In this document: positions 25,859 through 34,197 of the stretch, piece by piece
Numbering within the stretch: position 1 is the stretch's first letter
How the letters are laid out: each line of letters begins with the position of its first letter
Assembly: GCF_001435505.1 (NCBI RefSeq)
Contig: NZ_AZDO01000140.1
Span: 1 to 64,000, forward strand
DNA from: Companilactobacillus futsaii JCM 17355
Lineage (GTDB): Bacteria > Bacillota > Bacilli > Lactobacillales > Lactobacillaceae
Length of the DNA stretch: 64,000 nucleotides
Reading direction: 5' to 3'
Program-made: the position numbers and the translations under genes
Notes under the pieces: model-generated
Seen by the model: only the letters and a program-made list of their open reading frames with translations
Told to the model about the DNA's origin: nothing
Database searches by the model: none

Positions 25859-26515
25859 AGGCATTGAAGGTTTGCCATAAAGGTAACCTTGTTGAATATT
25901 GATGCCGTATTTTTTAGCGAGAATTTGGTCTTTGGAGTCTTCTACACCTTCTAGTACCATATCTAAACAGTACTTTCTAGCTTGGCGGACCCAAAAGGAT
26001 AGGTATTCAGGAATTTTGTCAGCATTACCACTCATGCGAAGATTTTGCATTGCAAACTTGATTCGATCCACGTATGGCAATGAATGTTTGATATTATCAA
26101 AAGTATTAGAACCCGTCCCGACGTCGTCAATCACTAGGGCGATATCGTATTGATGCAATACCAAGCTGTATTCTTTTACTTTGATTAATGGCATAGCATC
26201 AGTAAATTCAATCGTTAAAGAGACTGGCTCAATTCGTTTCTTTAAAGCAATAATGGCTCCCAGAGTAAGTGGGTCGTTTGCTTGTTCCTTGTTCAGATTA
26301 AATGATAAGGATCTGTGCTTATTCTTTTGCTTGGCTAATATATGAGCTGTCTCTTCAACCAAACCTACTTGTTTTTCAATTGAAAGTTCTGTGAAATCTT
26401 CTGGTAAATGCCAATTGCCGTTATCTTCTTTACGTAAAAGGACTTCATATCCAAATAGAGTATTGGTACTCTGATTAACTTGTGGTTGAACAAAAAAACT
26501 GTACTTCGTAGGCAT
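25856..26515 (-). CDS. Stand-alone EAL domain protein (cyclic-di-GMP phosphodiesterase-like)
   Basis: A 219-residue single EAL domain with no sensor or membrane segment. The signature EALLR is EVLLR (Glu24). Other metal and catalytic positions are retained: Asn73 (FNLN), Glu103 (TIEF), Asp130-Asp131 (IDDVGTG), Lys153 (RIKF) and Glu189/Glu192 (EGVED). The usual DDFG loop is DDVG. Catalysis is plausible but not certain; it could be a binding-only protein. AGGAGG lies close before the ATG. No diguanylate cyclase is in the window. Confidence 0.82.
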   Translation of the reverse strand: MPTKYSFFVQPQVNQSTNTLFGYEVLLRKEDNGNWHLPEDFTELSIEKQVGLVEETAHILAKQKNKHRSLSFNLNKEQANDPLTLGAIIALKKRIEPVSLTIEFTDAMPLIKVKEYSLVLHQYDIALVIDDVGTGSNTFDNIKHSLPYVDRIKFAMQNLRMSGNADKIPEYLSFWVRQARKYCLDMVLEGVEDSKDQILAKKYGINIQQGYLYGKPSMP

Positions 26516-26628
26516 TTTCCCTCCTATCCTAAAATTCTCTTGTACTTGAGTATTTTATTCCATTTTTTAATTTATATCAATTAAACAGGTTATTAATTGT
26601 GGAATATAAAATATTCCTATTTCAATAT

Positions 26629-26643
26629 TATAGCGGCGTTATG
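26629..26643. promoter_or_regulatory. Imperfect palindrome related to the one at 16663
   Basis: TATAGCG-G-CGTTATG matches the palindrome at 16663 in 13 of 15 positions. It lies 12 bases upstream of the -35 box of the membrane MerR gene. Confidence 0.35.
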
Positions 26644-26654
26644 CTAAAAAATTC

Positions 26655-26685
26655 TTGCAGGTAACCTAAGGTAATACTTTATAAC
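26655..26685 (+). promoter_or_regulatory. MerR-type promoter with 19-bp spacer
   Basis: TTGCAG (26655-26660) and TATAAC (26680-26685) are 19 bases apart, the MerR-activated geometry. A small dyad ACCT-A-AGGT (26664-26672) lies in the spacer. AAGGAGGT and the MerR ATG follow directly, which points to autoregulation. Confidence 0.7.
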
Positions 26686-26708
26686 TAAGTTCAAGGAGGT
26701 GATTATCT

Positions 26709-27449
26709 ATGTCAGAATACACAACTGGAGAGTTGGCTAAGATTGCAGGTGTCTCAGTTAGAACTTTACAATATTATGACAAGAAAGAGTTATTGATACC
26801 TAGTAAAATTCAAACTGGTGGCAAGCGTATTTATACCGCTGAAGATCTCAATAAACTAAAATTAATATTGCTGTTGAAAAATCTTGGTTTGACACTGAAG
26901 TCTATCGCAGAAATTATCGACAGTCCCAACTCTACAAAAGTGTTGAATTTGTTATTAGATCAACAAGAGAAAGCACTCAAGGATAATCTAAAGACTACTA
27001 AGGAACAACTCAAATTGGTCGAAAACATTAAACGGGATTTACCAATGATGAGCCAAACCTCACTTCAATCAATTGATGACATAGACAAAATCATGGAAAA
27101 CAAAAAAGCTTTGCGTAAAGTACATTTCAAAATGCTATTTATAGGAATTATCATTGATATTATAGAAATTGCTGCCTTACTTTGGGGTATCTTCAAAGGT
27201 CAATGGATGCCATTTGTATTTGCTATCGTATTAGTCATTCTGTTAGCTGGATACGTTTCGTATTTTTACTACGATAATACCAATTACATTTGTCCCAATT
27301 GTAATTTTGAATTTAAACCTAAATTCTGGGAAGTGATTTTGAAACCACACAATAGTCGTGCCAGAAAGTTACGTTGTCCTAACTGTCATCAAGAAAATTA
27401 TTGTGTAGAAATTTATGATGAGAAACAGACTATAAAAACTAATAAATAA
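26709..27449 (+). CDS. Membrane-anchored MerR regulator with C-terminal zinc ribbon
   Basis: A 246-residue protein with an unusual layout. A MerR DNA-binding domain (residues 1-70, SVRTLQYYDKKELLIPS) comes first, then a coiled linker to about 115. Two membrane helices follow (about 140-160 and 165-187), and a cytoplasmic four-cysteine ribbon (CPNCNFEF near 197 and CPNCHQEN near 225). The ribbon may bind zinc or another metal. A perfect AAGGAGGT lies 8 bases ahead of the ATG. A CopY-like repressor follows 34 bases downstream on the same strand, suggesting metal or envelope stress sensing. Confidence 0.82.
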   Translation: MSEYTTGELAKIAGVSVRTLQYYDKKELLIPSKIQTGGKRIYTAEDLNKLKLILLLKNLGLTLKSIAEIIDSPNSTKVLNLLLDQQEKALKDNLKTTKEQLKLVENIKRDLPMMSQTSLQSIDDIDKIMENKKALRKVHFKMLFIGIIIDIIEIAALLWGIFKGQWMPFVFAIVLVILLAGYVSYFYYDNTNYICPNCNFEFKPKFWEVILKPHNSRARKLRCPNCHQENYCVEIYDEKQTIKTNK

Positions 27450-27483
27450 TGTTATATAATGTTCTCATTAAGAGAGGACGTTT

Positions 27484-27939
27484 TTGATGGATATTGTTAC
27501 AAAAAAAGAACAGAAGAAAGTAGAAATTTCTTCAGCTGAATGGCAAATCATGCGAATCGTCTGGACTTTGAAACATGTGACTAGTTCAGAAATCATTAAC
27601 TTGATGCAAAAGAAACAAACTTGGTCTGACTCTACGATCAAGACTTTAATTACGCGCTTAACTAAAAAAGAATTTCTCAGTCGTAAAAAAGAACAAGGTC
27701 GCTATATTTATTCTTCAACTGTAGCTGAACAAGATACGATGAATGAATATGCTAATAGCTTGTTCAGTGATTTTTGTGCTCATAAAGCAGGATCGGTATT
27801 GAATGAATTGATCAATTCATTAGAAATTAGTCAGTCTGATATTGCTAAACTGGAGAAAACTTTACAAGAAAAAGAAAAAACTGCTCCCGAACACGTTCAT
27901 TGTGATTGTTTGCCAGAAGAATGTGGCGATATGTGCTAA
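27484..27939 (+). CDS. BlaI/CopY-family repressor with variant cysteine hook
   Basis: A 151-residue winged-helix protein. Residues 10-85 match the MecI/BlaI/CopY DNA-binding domain (AEWQIMRIVWTLKHVTSSEI). The C-terminus ends HCDCLPEECGDMC. Copper-sensing CopY has CxCx4CxC; here the last pair is spaced as CxxxC. Metal sensing by the tail is plausible, but copper specificity is an inference. No copper ATPase or chaperone gene is adjacent, and I found no TACANNTGTA cop box nearby. A TATAAT-like box in the 34-base gap may give it its own promoter. Confidence 0.8.
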   Translation: MMDIVTKKEQKKVEISSAEWQIMRIVWTLKHVTSSEIINLMQKKQTWSDSTIKTLITRLTKKEFLSRKKEQGRYIYSSTVAEQDTMNEYANSLFSDFCAHKAGSVLNELINSLEISQSDIAKLEKTLQEKEKTAPEHVHCDCLPEECGDMC

Positions 27940-27962
27940 AATTAAGTTCCTTGGCAGGGGCG

Positions 27963-28000
27963 TAGGCTGAACTCGAGAAATTGAGTTTGGCCTATTTTTC
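27963..28000 (+). terminator. Intrinsic terminator of the CopY-like gene
   Basis: TAGGC-TG-AACTC pairs with GAGTT-TG-GCCTA around an 8-base loop and is followed by TTTTTC. Confidence 0.8.
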
Positions 28001-28090
28001 TGGCTCTTTTTGTTAAATTGGTAACAGTGATAATGTAGCAAAAAAGTATGTATGGAAAATATAAAAAATGTAAATCTTAGGTAAATATTT

Positions 28091-28522
28091 TTAGAATTTA
28101 AGCAACATGTCAAGATGAGGGATGTTGTCTTCTAAATACACCTCAGAAATAGCTTTGAAACCGAATTGTTCATAAAATTTTTGTAGATAAGCTTGAGCTT
28201 GAATTTGAATTGATTGTTTAGGGAATCTTTGTTTGATTTCATCAATTGTTGCCGCAACGATTTTTTCTCCCAAACCATTTTTACGAAATTTTTTGACAAC
28301 TAGGACGCGTCCAAAAGTAATGTGATCTCCTTTATCAATAATTCTTGTATAAGCTTTTAATTGACCGTTTTCAATCAAGCAAACGTGTAAGTCATCATAA
28401 TCATCGTCATCGACTTCTTGATACGGACAGTTTTGTTCAATGACGAAAATTTTGACACGTTCTTTTAAAATATCGATCAATTCTTTTGATGTTAGTTCAT
28501 TAGTATGTTTGACAGTGATCAT
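28091..28522 (-). CDS. GNAT acetyltransferase, ElaA-like
   Basis: A 143-residue N-acetyltransferase. The acetyl-CoA loop is in FGRVLVVKKFRKNGLGEKIV and the N-terminal VIEQNCPYQEVDDDD-like stretch is typical of the ElaA subgroup. The substrate is unknown. The ATG at 28522 follows GGAGG. It is divergent from rsmG across a gap that carries parS-like half-sites. Confidence 0.88.
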   Translation of the reverse strand: MITVKHTNELTSKELIDILKERVKIFVIEQNCPYQEVDDDDYDDLHVCLIENGQLKAYTRIIDKGDHITFGRVLVVKKFRKNGLGEKIVAATIDEIKQRFPKQSIQIQAQAYLQKFYEQFGFKAISEVYLEDNIPHLDMLLKF

Positions 28523-28647
28523 ATAAATCCCTCCAAGGTTTTTTGCTGATAATAATACAATTATATTATTGTAACTGCTACAAATTATAGAAAAACTCTT
28601 TTTTCTGACGTTGAATTAAAGGCCACAATAATATAGGATAAAAGGGT

Positions 28648-28665
28648 GTGAAACATGTGTTTCAC
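28648..28665. promoter_or_regulatory. Everted ParB half-sites (GTGAAACA-TG-TGTTTCAC)
   Basis: Two perfect parS half-sites in outward order, the reverse of normal parS (TGTTTCAC-GTGAAACA). They sit 16 bases ahead of the rsmG start, and the right half continues as TGTTTCACGAG. It may be a degenerate or rearranged parS, or a plain palindromic operator. Confidence 0.4.
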
Positions 28666-28681
28666 GAGTGGAGGTAGTTTA

Positions 28682-29407
28682 ATGAAACCGGAAGAATTTT
28701 TTGAATCCTTGGCAAAGCAGGGGATTGAGTTAAGTGAAACTCAAAAAAATCAATTTGCAACTTATTTTAAAGAATTGGTTGAGACTAATAAAGTTATGAA
28801 CTTAACTTCGATTACCGATGAAGATCAAGTTTATTTAAAACATTTTTACGATTCGATTGAATTAGGATTTGTCGATAAAAAAATCTTGAGTGAGCAATTA
28901 ACGTTGTGTGATGTCGGTTCAGGGGCAGGTTTTCCATCTTTGCCTTTGAAAATCGTCAATCCTAAACTTAAAATTACTATCGTTGATTCATTGAACAAAC
29001 GAATCAAGTTTTTAGATGGTTTGGTTACTAAATTAGGTCTAGAAGATGTTAATTTGGTTCATGGGCGTGCTGAAGAAGTTGGCAAGAATGCTCAATTTAG
29101 AGAACAATTTGACGTTGTAACGGCTCGTGCAGTGGCCGCTATGAATGTTTTGACTGAATTTTGTTTGCCATTAGTTAAAGTTGGTGGACAATTTGTCGCT
29201 ATGAAGTCTGAAAAAGCTCCGGAAGAAGTCAAAGTCGCAAAATTTGCCATCGAAACTTTGGGTGGAGAAATCAAACAACAAAAGTCGGTTGAATTACCAA
29301 ATGATGCAGGAATTCGTAATTTTATTTTTGTAGGAAAGATTAATAAGACACCAAAAAAATATCCAAGAAAACCAGGTACGCCTGCAAAAAAACCACTTGT
29401 GAAATAA
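28682..29407 (+). CDS. rsmG: 16S rRNA (guanine527-N7)-methyltransferase
   Basis: A 241-residue SAM-dependent methyltransferase of the GidB family, modifying G527 in 16S rRNA. The SAM site is in CDVGSGAGFPSLPLKIV, preceded by the NLTSITDEDQVYLKHFYDS segment typical of RsmG. GGAGG 7 bases ahead supports the ATG at 28682 rather than an upstream ATG that lacks one. It is followed by parA/parB, the classical arrangement near oriC in Firmicutes. Confidence 0.95.
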   Translation: MKPEEFFESLAKQGIELSETQKNQFATYFKELVETNKVMNLTSITDEDQVYLKHFYDSIELGFVDKKILSEQLTLCDVGSGAGFPSLPLKIVNPKLKITIVDSLNKRIKFLDGLVTKLGLEDVNLVHGRAEEVGKNAQFREQFDVVTARAVAAMNVLTEFCLPLVKVGGQFVAMKSEKAPEEVKVAKFAIETLGGEIKQQKSVELPNDAGIRNFIFVGKINKTPKKYPRKPGTPAKKPLVK

Positions 29408-29525
29408 CTAGACAGTATTAAAGATTACTGTAAAAATGATAAGATTATATAGATATGGCAAAAAGTGAACCATAAGTAAATATTTTGAGAGACCGTTATA
29501 ACGGCTCTAAAGATAGGGGAATAAA

Positions 29526-30302
29526 ATGGCACGAAAAATATCTGTTGCAAATCAAAAAGGTGGTGTTGGCAAGACTACTACCACCATCAATTTGGGAGCA
29601 TGCTTAACTGATTTGGGTCAAAGAGTGTTAATTGTTGATACTGATCCTCAAGGTAATGCTACTAGCGGTTTAGGTATTAAAAAGGCTAACGTGGAAAAAG
29701 ATGTCTATGATGTTTTAGTAAATGAATATCCGTTAAAAAAAACTATCATTCATACTAGACATCCAAAACTAGATATCGTTCCAGCAACGATTCAACTAGC
29801 TGGTGCAGAGATGGAATTGACGACAATGATGGCTCGTGAAACACGTTTACGTGCTGGAATCGAAGAAGTCGACAATGATTACGATATTATTTTGATTGAT
29901 TGTCCACCTTCATTAGGTCAACTTTCCACCAATGCCTTTACGGCTAGCGACTCAATTATTATTCCAGTTCAAAGTGAATATTACGCTTTGGAAGGATTGA
30001 GTCAGTTACTAAACACCATTCGTTTAGTTCAAAAGCATTTCAATACTAACTTGGCCATTGAAGGCGTCTTGATTACTATGTTAGATGCCAGAACTAATTT
30101 GGGTGCTCAAGTAGTTGATGAAGTGAAATCGTATTTTGGCGACTCAGTTTACAAATCAATCGTTCCTAGAAACACACGTCTAGCGGAAGCACCTAGTTAC
30201 GGTTTACCAATCGTCGACTTTGACGACAAGTCAAGAGGTGCTAAAGCTTATCGTGAACTTGCCGAGGAGGTGTTAAAGCGTAATGGCATCAAGCAAAAAT
30301 AA
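29526..30302 (+). CDS. parA: ParA/Soj chromosome-partitioning ATPase
   Basis: A 258-residue deviant Walker ATPase acting with ParB at parS to organise origins. The motif KGGVGKTTTTINL is near residue 11, with DTDPQGNATSGLG and the DCPPSLG segment behind it. It overlaps parB by 20 bases, so they form a coupled operon. The upstream gap contains CCGTTATAACGG, a 12-base palindrome, at about 29492-29503. Confidence 0.95.
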   Translation: MARKISVANQKGGVGKTTTTINLGACLTDLGQRVLIVDTDPQGNATSGLGIKKANVEKDVYDVLVNEYPLKKTIIHTRHPKLDIVPATIQLAGAEMELTTMMARETRLRAGIEEVDNDYDIILIDCPPSLGQLSTNAFTASDSIIIPVQSEYYALEGLSQLLNTIRLVQKHFNTNLAIEGVLITMLDARTNLGAQVVDEVKSYFGDSVYKSIVPRNTRLAEAPSYGLPIVDFDDKSRGAKAYRELAEEVLKRNGIKQK

Positions 30303-31152
30303 AAAAGGCTTAGGAAGAGGAATTGACGCTATCTTTTCTGAATTCGAAGCTATTGATGAAAATAGTGAAACCGTCGTTGATCTTTCTATTGATGATATTC
30401 GTCCCAATCCCTATCAACCTAGAAAGACTTTCGACCAAGCTGCTTTAAACGAGTTAGCACATTCAATTGAACAAAATGGGGTCTTTCAACCAATCATCGT
30501 TCGTGAAAGTGTTAATGGTTTTGAAATCATCGCTGGTGAGAGACGTTTCCGTGCTAGTAAAATAGCTAAGAAAACTACGATTCCAGCTATCGTTCGTCCA
30601 TTAAGTGAATCAGGGATGATGGAAATTGCCGTCTTGGAAAACCTTCAACGTGAGGATTTAACACCTCTTGAAGAAGCTGATGCATACCAGACTTTAATTA
30701 CGAAGTTGAATTTGACCCAAGAGCAAGTTTCTCAAAGATTAGGCAAGTCTCGTCCGTACATTGCTAACTACTTACGACTATTGAATTTACCTGAAGCAAC
30801 GAAGAAATTAGTTCAAAGTGGCAAATTATCAATGGGTCAAGCGAGAACTTTATTGAGTTTAAAAGATCAGGACCAAATTGATCGTCTAGCTAAACGTGCT
30901 GTTGAAGAAGACTTGACTGTACGTCAACTAGAACAATTGGCTACTGAATCTAAGCACAACAGCAAAAAGAAGAAGAAAGCTGTTCAAAAATCACCTTTTA
31001 TTAGAGCAACTGAAGAAAAATTGGTTGAAAGATTTGATACACCGGTTGCCGTCAAGGAAACTAGAAGCGGCCACGGAAAATTAGAAATTGATTTCTCGAA
31101 TACGGAAGATTTAAATCGTATTTTAGACATATTAGGAATCCATTTAGATTAG
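30283..31152 (+). CDS. parB: ParB/Spo0J centromere-binding protein
   Basis: A 289-residue CTP-dependent DNA clamp that binds parS. The N-terminal GLGRGIDAIF is the ParA-interacting stretch, IRPNPYQPRKTF begins the ParB domain, and GERRFRAS (the CTP-binding Arg patch) and a helix-turn-helix (TQEQVSQRLGKSRPYIANYLRLL) follow. GAGGAGG lies inside the parA end, 10 or so bases ahead of the ATG. A candidate parS is at 43048. Confidence 0.96.
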   Translation: MASSKNKKGLGRGIDAIFSEFEAIDENSETVVDLSIDDIRPNPYQPRKTFDQAALNELAHSIEQNGVFQPIIVRESVNGFEIIAGERRFRASKIAKKTTIPAIVRPLSESGMMEIAVLENLQREDLTPLEEADAYQTLITKLNLTQEQVSQRLGKSRPYIANYLRLLNLPEATKKLVQSGKLSMGQARTLLSLKDQDQIDRLAKRAVEEDLTVRQLEQLATESKHNSKKKKKAVQKSPFIRATEEKLVERFDTPVAVKETRSGHGKLEIDFSNTEDLNRILDILGIHLD

Positions 31153-31161
31153 AGGAATTGT

Positions 31162-31425
31162 ATGTTTAAACTTGGAGATATTATCACAATGAAAAAACCT
31201 CACGCTTGTGGGGAAAATCGCTGGGAAGTTATTCGTTTAGGTGCGGATATTAAAGTTAAATGCTTAGGTTGTGGACATATTGTCATGATCCCACGGGCTG
31301 AATTTAATAAGAAATTCAAAAAAGTTTTAACGCAAGCTGACCAAGTGAAAACAGAAAATGAAAAACATTATTTGAAAAAATCTCAATTAATGCCACCAAA
31401 CTTTATTAAAAGAAATGAGGAATAA
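31162..31425 (+). CDS. DUF951 small zinc-ribbon-like protein
   Basis: An 87-residue protein of the DUF951 family, conserved between parB and ychF in lactobacilli and other Firmicutes. It has MKKPHACGENRW at the start and VKCLGCGHIVM near residue 35, so three or more cysteines could hold a metal. GAGG precedes the ATG. It is probably cotranscribed with parB (9-base gap) and ychF (3-base gap). Biochemical role unknown. Confidence 0.88.
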   Translation: MFKLGDIITMKKPHACGENRWEVIRLGADIKVKCLGCGHIVMIPRAEFNKKFKKVLTQADQVKTENEKHYLKKSQLMPPNFIKRNEE

Positions 31426-31428
31426 ATA

Positions 31429-32532
31429 ATGGCTCTAACTGCCGGAATTGTCGGACTACCAAACGTTGGTAAGTCAACTTTATTTAATGCTATTACAAAA
31501 GCTGGTGCGGAGATGGCTAACTATCCTTTCGCTACAATCGACCCAAACGTCGGAATGGTTGAAGTACCAGATAGTCGTCTAGCAAGAATCGATTCATTGA
31601 TCCCTGCTAAAAAGGTTATTCACACAACTTTTGAATTTACTGATATCGCTGGTATCGTTAAAGGTGCTAGTAAAGGTGAAGGACTTGGTAATAAGTTCTT
31701 GGAAAATATCAGACAAGTTGATGCCATTGTTCACGTTGTTCGTGCGTTCGATGATGATGATATCACAAGTGTTACTGGTAAAGTTGATCCACTAGATGAT
31801 ATTGAAACTATTAATTTGGAATTGAGTATCGCTGATCTTGACAGTATCAACAAGCGTTATACTCGTGTTGAAAAAGCTGCTAAGAGTGCTAAGGATAAAG
31901 AAGCTCAAGCAGAATTAGCAGTCTTAGAAAAAATCAAACCAGTGCTTGAAGAAGGTGGCGCTGTGAGATCAATCGACTTTGACGAAGATGAACAAAAGAT
32001 CGTTAAGGGATTATTCCTACTAACTTCAAAACCTGTCTTGTACGTAGCTAATATCGCGGAAGAAGACATGGCTGATCCTGAAAGTTCTAAGTATTACAAG
32101 ATCGTTGAAGATTACGCTAAGAAAGATAACGCCCAAGTAATCGGTGTTTCAGCTAGAACTGAAGAAGAAATTGCTGAACTAGATGATGATGAAAGAAAAG
32201 AATTCCTTGAAGCCGAAGGTGTTACAGAATCAGGTCTTGATAAACTTATCAAAGCTAGTTACAAGCTATTAGGACTTAGAACATTCTTCACTGCTGGTGG
32301 TAAAGAAACTCGTGCTTGGACTTTCCACGAAGGAATGAAAGCACCACAAGTTGCCGGAATTATTCACTCTGATTTTGAACGTGGATTCATCCGTGCCGAA
32401 GTTATGTCATTTAGTGATCTAGATGAATTAGGTAGTGAAAAAGCCGTCAAAGAAGCCGGTAAATTACGTGTTGAAGGTAAGGATTACGAAGTTCAAGATG
32501 GAGACATCATCGAATTCCGCTTTAACGTCTAA
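31429..32532 (+). CDS. ychF: YchF/OLA1 redox-regulated ATPase
   Basis: A 367-residue Obg-family P-loop protein that prefers ATP and associates with ribosomes. G1 is GLPNVGKSTLFN at residues 8-19, the switch has NYPFATIDPNVG, and G3 is DIAGIVKGASKGEG. The C-terminal TGS-like domain ends GDIIEFRFNV. It is in the conserved origin-proximal operon between DUF951 and DUF1129. Confidence 0.96.
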   Translation: MALTAGIVGLPNVGKSTLFNAITKAGAEMANYPFATIDPNVGMVEVPDSRLARIDSLIPAKKVIHTTFEFTDIAGIVKGASKGEGLGNKFLENIRQVDAIVHVVRAFDDDDITSVTGKVDPLDDIETINLELSIADLDSINKRYTRVEKAAKSAKDKEAQAELAVLEKIKPVLEEGGAVRSIDFDEDEQKIVKGLFLLTSKPVLYVANIAEEDMADPESSKYYKIVEDYAKKDNAQVIGVSARTEEEIAELDDDERKEFLEAEGVTESGLDKLIKASYKLLGLRTFFTAGGKETRAWTFHEGMKAPQVAGIIHSDFERGFIRAEVMSFSDLDELGSEKAVKEAGKLRVEGKDYEVQDGDIIEFRFNV

Positions 32533-32546
32533 CCAGGGGGACAAAA

Positions 32547-33293
32547 ATGTCAGAGGATTTAAGAGAGAAGAATAAGCAAGCTGCTGAAAAACAAAAAGTT
32601 GCTTCAGCTAAGAATGAAAGAAAAGAAGAAATTAAAACGGAAATCTATAATGCAAGTGCAGACGATTTGCGTAAAAAATTGAGTAATAAAAATGCTGAAT
32701 ATATTTTTAAACTCAATAAATATTTGATGGAAGATGGTTTCAAAGAAGATGAAGCTAAAGAAGCTATTGACAAGTTACTTCCAGAAATTGTTGACAATCA
32801 AATCAAAGGGATTCCAGCTAACCAACTTTATGGTCCAGTAACTCAAAGAGCTAAAGATATTGTTCATCCAACTAAAAAGCCTAAAGTAACACCATTCTGG
32901 GCTTCATGGATCGACACATCATTGTTATTCTTTGCTCTGTTTGGTGTCTTGTACGGGATCGTTGCTTTAACGACCAAGAAACCTGATCCAAACAATCAAA
33001 CTGGTATTATCACTTTGATTGTCTTGTCTGCTATGTGGGGTGCGCTATTAACATGGTTCAACAACCAAATGAAACGTCCTAAGTCGCAACGTCCTGGTTG
33101 GGGAATTACGATTGGATACTTGGTCGTTGGTTTAGCCTTCATGTTTATTTTCTTGGCTGCCATGACAGCTGTACCTACATCAATTAATCCAGCACTTAAC
33201 GCAATTGGATACTTCATCGCGGCAGTAGTAGCTTACGGAATTCGTTTCTTCTTCCGTCGTACAATGGGTATTCATGATCGTTCATTTATGTAA
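32547..33293 (+). CDS. DUF1129 family membrane protein
   Basis: A 248-residue protein. The cytoplasmic N-terminal half is charged (Lys/Glu-rich, then a helical segment with DDLRKKLSNKNAEYIFKLNK), and the C-terminal half has four hydrophobic helices. It is the usual downstream neighbour of ychF in lactobacilli. Function unknown. AGGGGG precedes the ATG, and a terminator follows. Confidence 0.85.
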   Translation: MSEDLREKNKQAAEKQKVASAKNERKEEIKTEIYNASADDLRKKLSNKNAEYIFKLNKYLMEDGFKEDEAKEAIDKLLPEIVDNQIKGIPANQLYGPVTQRAKDIVHPTKKPKVTPFWASWIDTSLLFFALFGVLYGIVALTTKKPDPNNQTGIITLIVLSAMWGALLTWFNNQMKRPKSQRPGWGITIGYLVVGLAFMFIFLAAMTAVPTSINPALNAIGYFIAAVVAYGIRFFFRRTMGIHDRSFM

Positions 33294-33303
33294 AAATTAT
33301 CTC

Positions 33304-33334
33304 AAAAACTTCAGTGTAGACTGGAGTTTTTTTA
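33304..33334 (+). terminator. Terminator of the parAB-ychF operon
   Basis: AAAACTTCAG pairs with CTGGAGTTTT around a short loop, followed by a T-run. Confidence 0.82.
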
Positions 33335-33345
33335 GTAGTAATTAA

Positions 33346-33399
33346 TTGACAAAAATAAAACTTCCTTTAAAATTGAAGCATTCAATCAATTAGTTAAAT
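33346..33399 (+). promoter_or_regulatory. Promoter and operator of the ArsR-rhodanese gene
   Basis: TTGACA (33346-33351), a 16-base spacer and TAAAAT (33368-33373). Six bases later comes ATTCAA-N8-TTAAAT (33380-33399). The same arrangement, with a perfect right arm, is found at the trxB-like promoter, so this is a probable autoregulatory operator covering the transcription start. Confidence 0.75.
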
Positions 33400-33423
33400 A
33401 CTGTGCTTGAAAGGTGGAATTTT

Positions 33424-34080
33424 ATGAATCAAGCAGCAAATGAGTATAAAGATAATCTTTATTCTGAATTAAGCAAAATTGGCAAAGGTTTATCAAGTGA
33501 TCGTAGACTAGAAATTTTAGATTTATTGTCTCAAAGTCCTAAAACAGTAGAATCTTTAGCTAGACAATCAGGTATGAGTATTGCTAATACCTCTAGACAT
33601 TTGAAGACTTTACGCGATGCTAATTTAGTTAGTAGTACCAAAAATGGCAACTTCGTCGTTTATAAATTAGCTACAAAACAAGTAGAACAATTATTTTACT
33701 TATTGCGTGACGTTGGAGAAAATCAGCTTTTGGCTATGAAACAAATCCGACAGAGTTTTGATATTTCAGAGCAAGTTAAGACATTAGATTTATCAACAGC
33801 AGTTAAATTGTTAAGTCGAGATGATGTCCAATTGTTGGATGTTAGACCAAAAGATGAGTTTCAAGCTGGTCATATTAAAGGCGCCATTAACATTCCAATC
33901 GATCAATTATCGAATCAAGCTGAAAAGATAGATCCGCAAAAAGATATAATTGTATATTGTCGAGGTCACTTGTGCGCTTTGACTAATCAAGCAACAAGAT
34001 TATTAAATGAACAAGGGCGTAATGCATACAGTTTAAATGAAAGTTATTATGACTGGCGTGAATTTGTCGCTCAACAATAA
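33424..34080 (+). CDS. ArsR-type repressor fused to a rhodanese domain
   Basis: A 218-residue two-domain regulator. Residues about 20-95 are an ArsR winged helix (ESLARQSGMSIANTSRHLKT). Residues about 125-215 are a rhodanese domain with LLDVRPKDEFQAGHIKGAIN and an active loop CRGHLC. The loop has the catalytic Cys179 and a second Cys184, a pair that could form a disulfide or trap a persulfide. AAAGGTGG supports the ATG at 33424. Its own promoter and that of the next operon share an operator, so it most likely represses both. A sulfane-sulfur or oxidant sensor is inferred from the fused domain. Confidence 0.87.
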   Translation: MNQAANEYKDNLYSELSKIGKGLSSDRRLEILDLLSQSPKTVESLARQSGMSIANTSRHLKTLRDANLVSSTKNGNFVVYKLATKQVEQLFYLLRDVGENQLLAMKQIRQSFDISEQVKTLDLSTAVKLLSRDDVQLLDVRPKDEFQAGHIKGAINIPIDQLSNQAEKIDPQKDIIVYCRGHLCALTNQATRLLNEQGRNAYSLNESYYDWREFVAQQ

Positions 34081-34111
34081 ACATCACTTTTCGAAGTGGT
34101 GTTTTTTTTAG
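34081..34111 (+). terminator. Terminator of the ArsR-rhodanese gene
   Basis: ACATCACTT, a TTCG tetraloop, AAGTGGTGT and a run of T. It separates the regulator transcript from the trxB-like operon. Confidence 0.9.
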
Positions 34112-34120
34112 GCTTTTGAA

Positions 34121-34176
34121 TTGACAAAAGAAAAAGTCATGTTAATATTTAACTATTCAATTAATTTGTTGAATAG
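34121..34176 (+). promoter_or_regulatory. Promoter and operator of the thiol-redox operon
   Basis: TTGACA (34121-34126), a 16-base spacer, TAATAT (34143-34148), then a perfect inverted repeat CTATTCAA-N8-TTGAATAG (34153-34176) over the expected start site. Spacer length and offset are identical to the regulator's own promoter at 33346. Confidence 0.85.
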
Positions 34177-34197
34177 ATTTGAACAGGAGGGAAGAAA

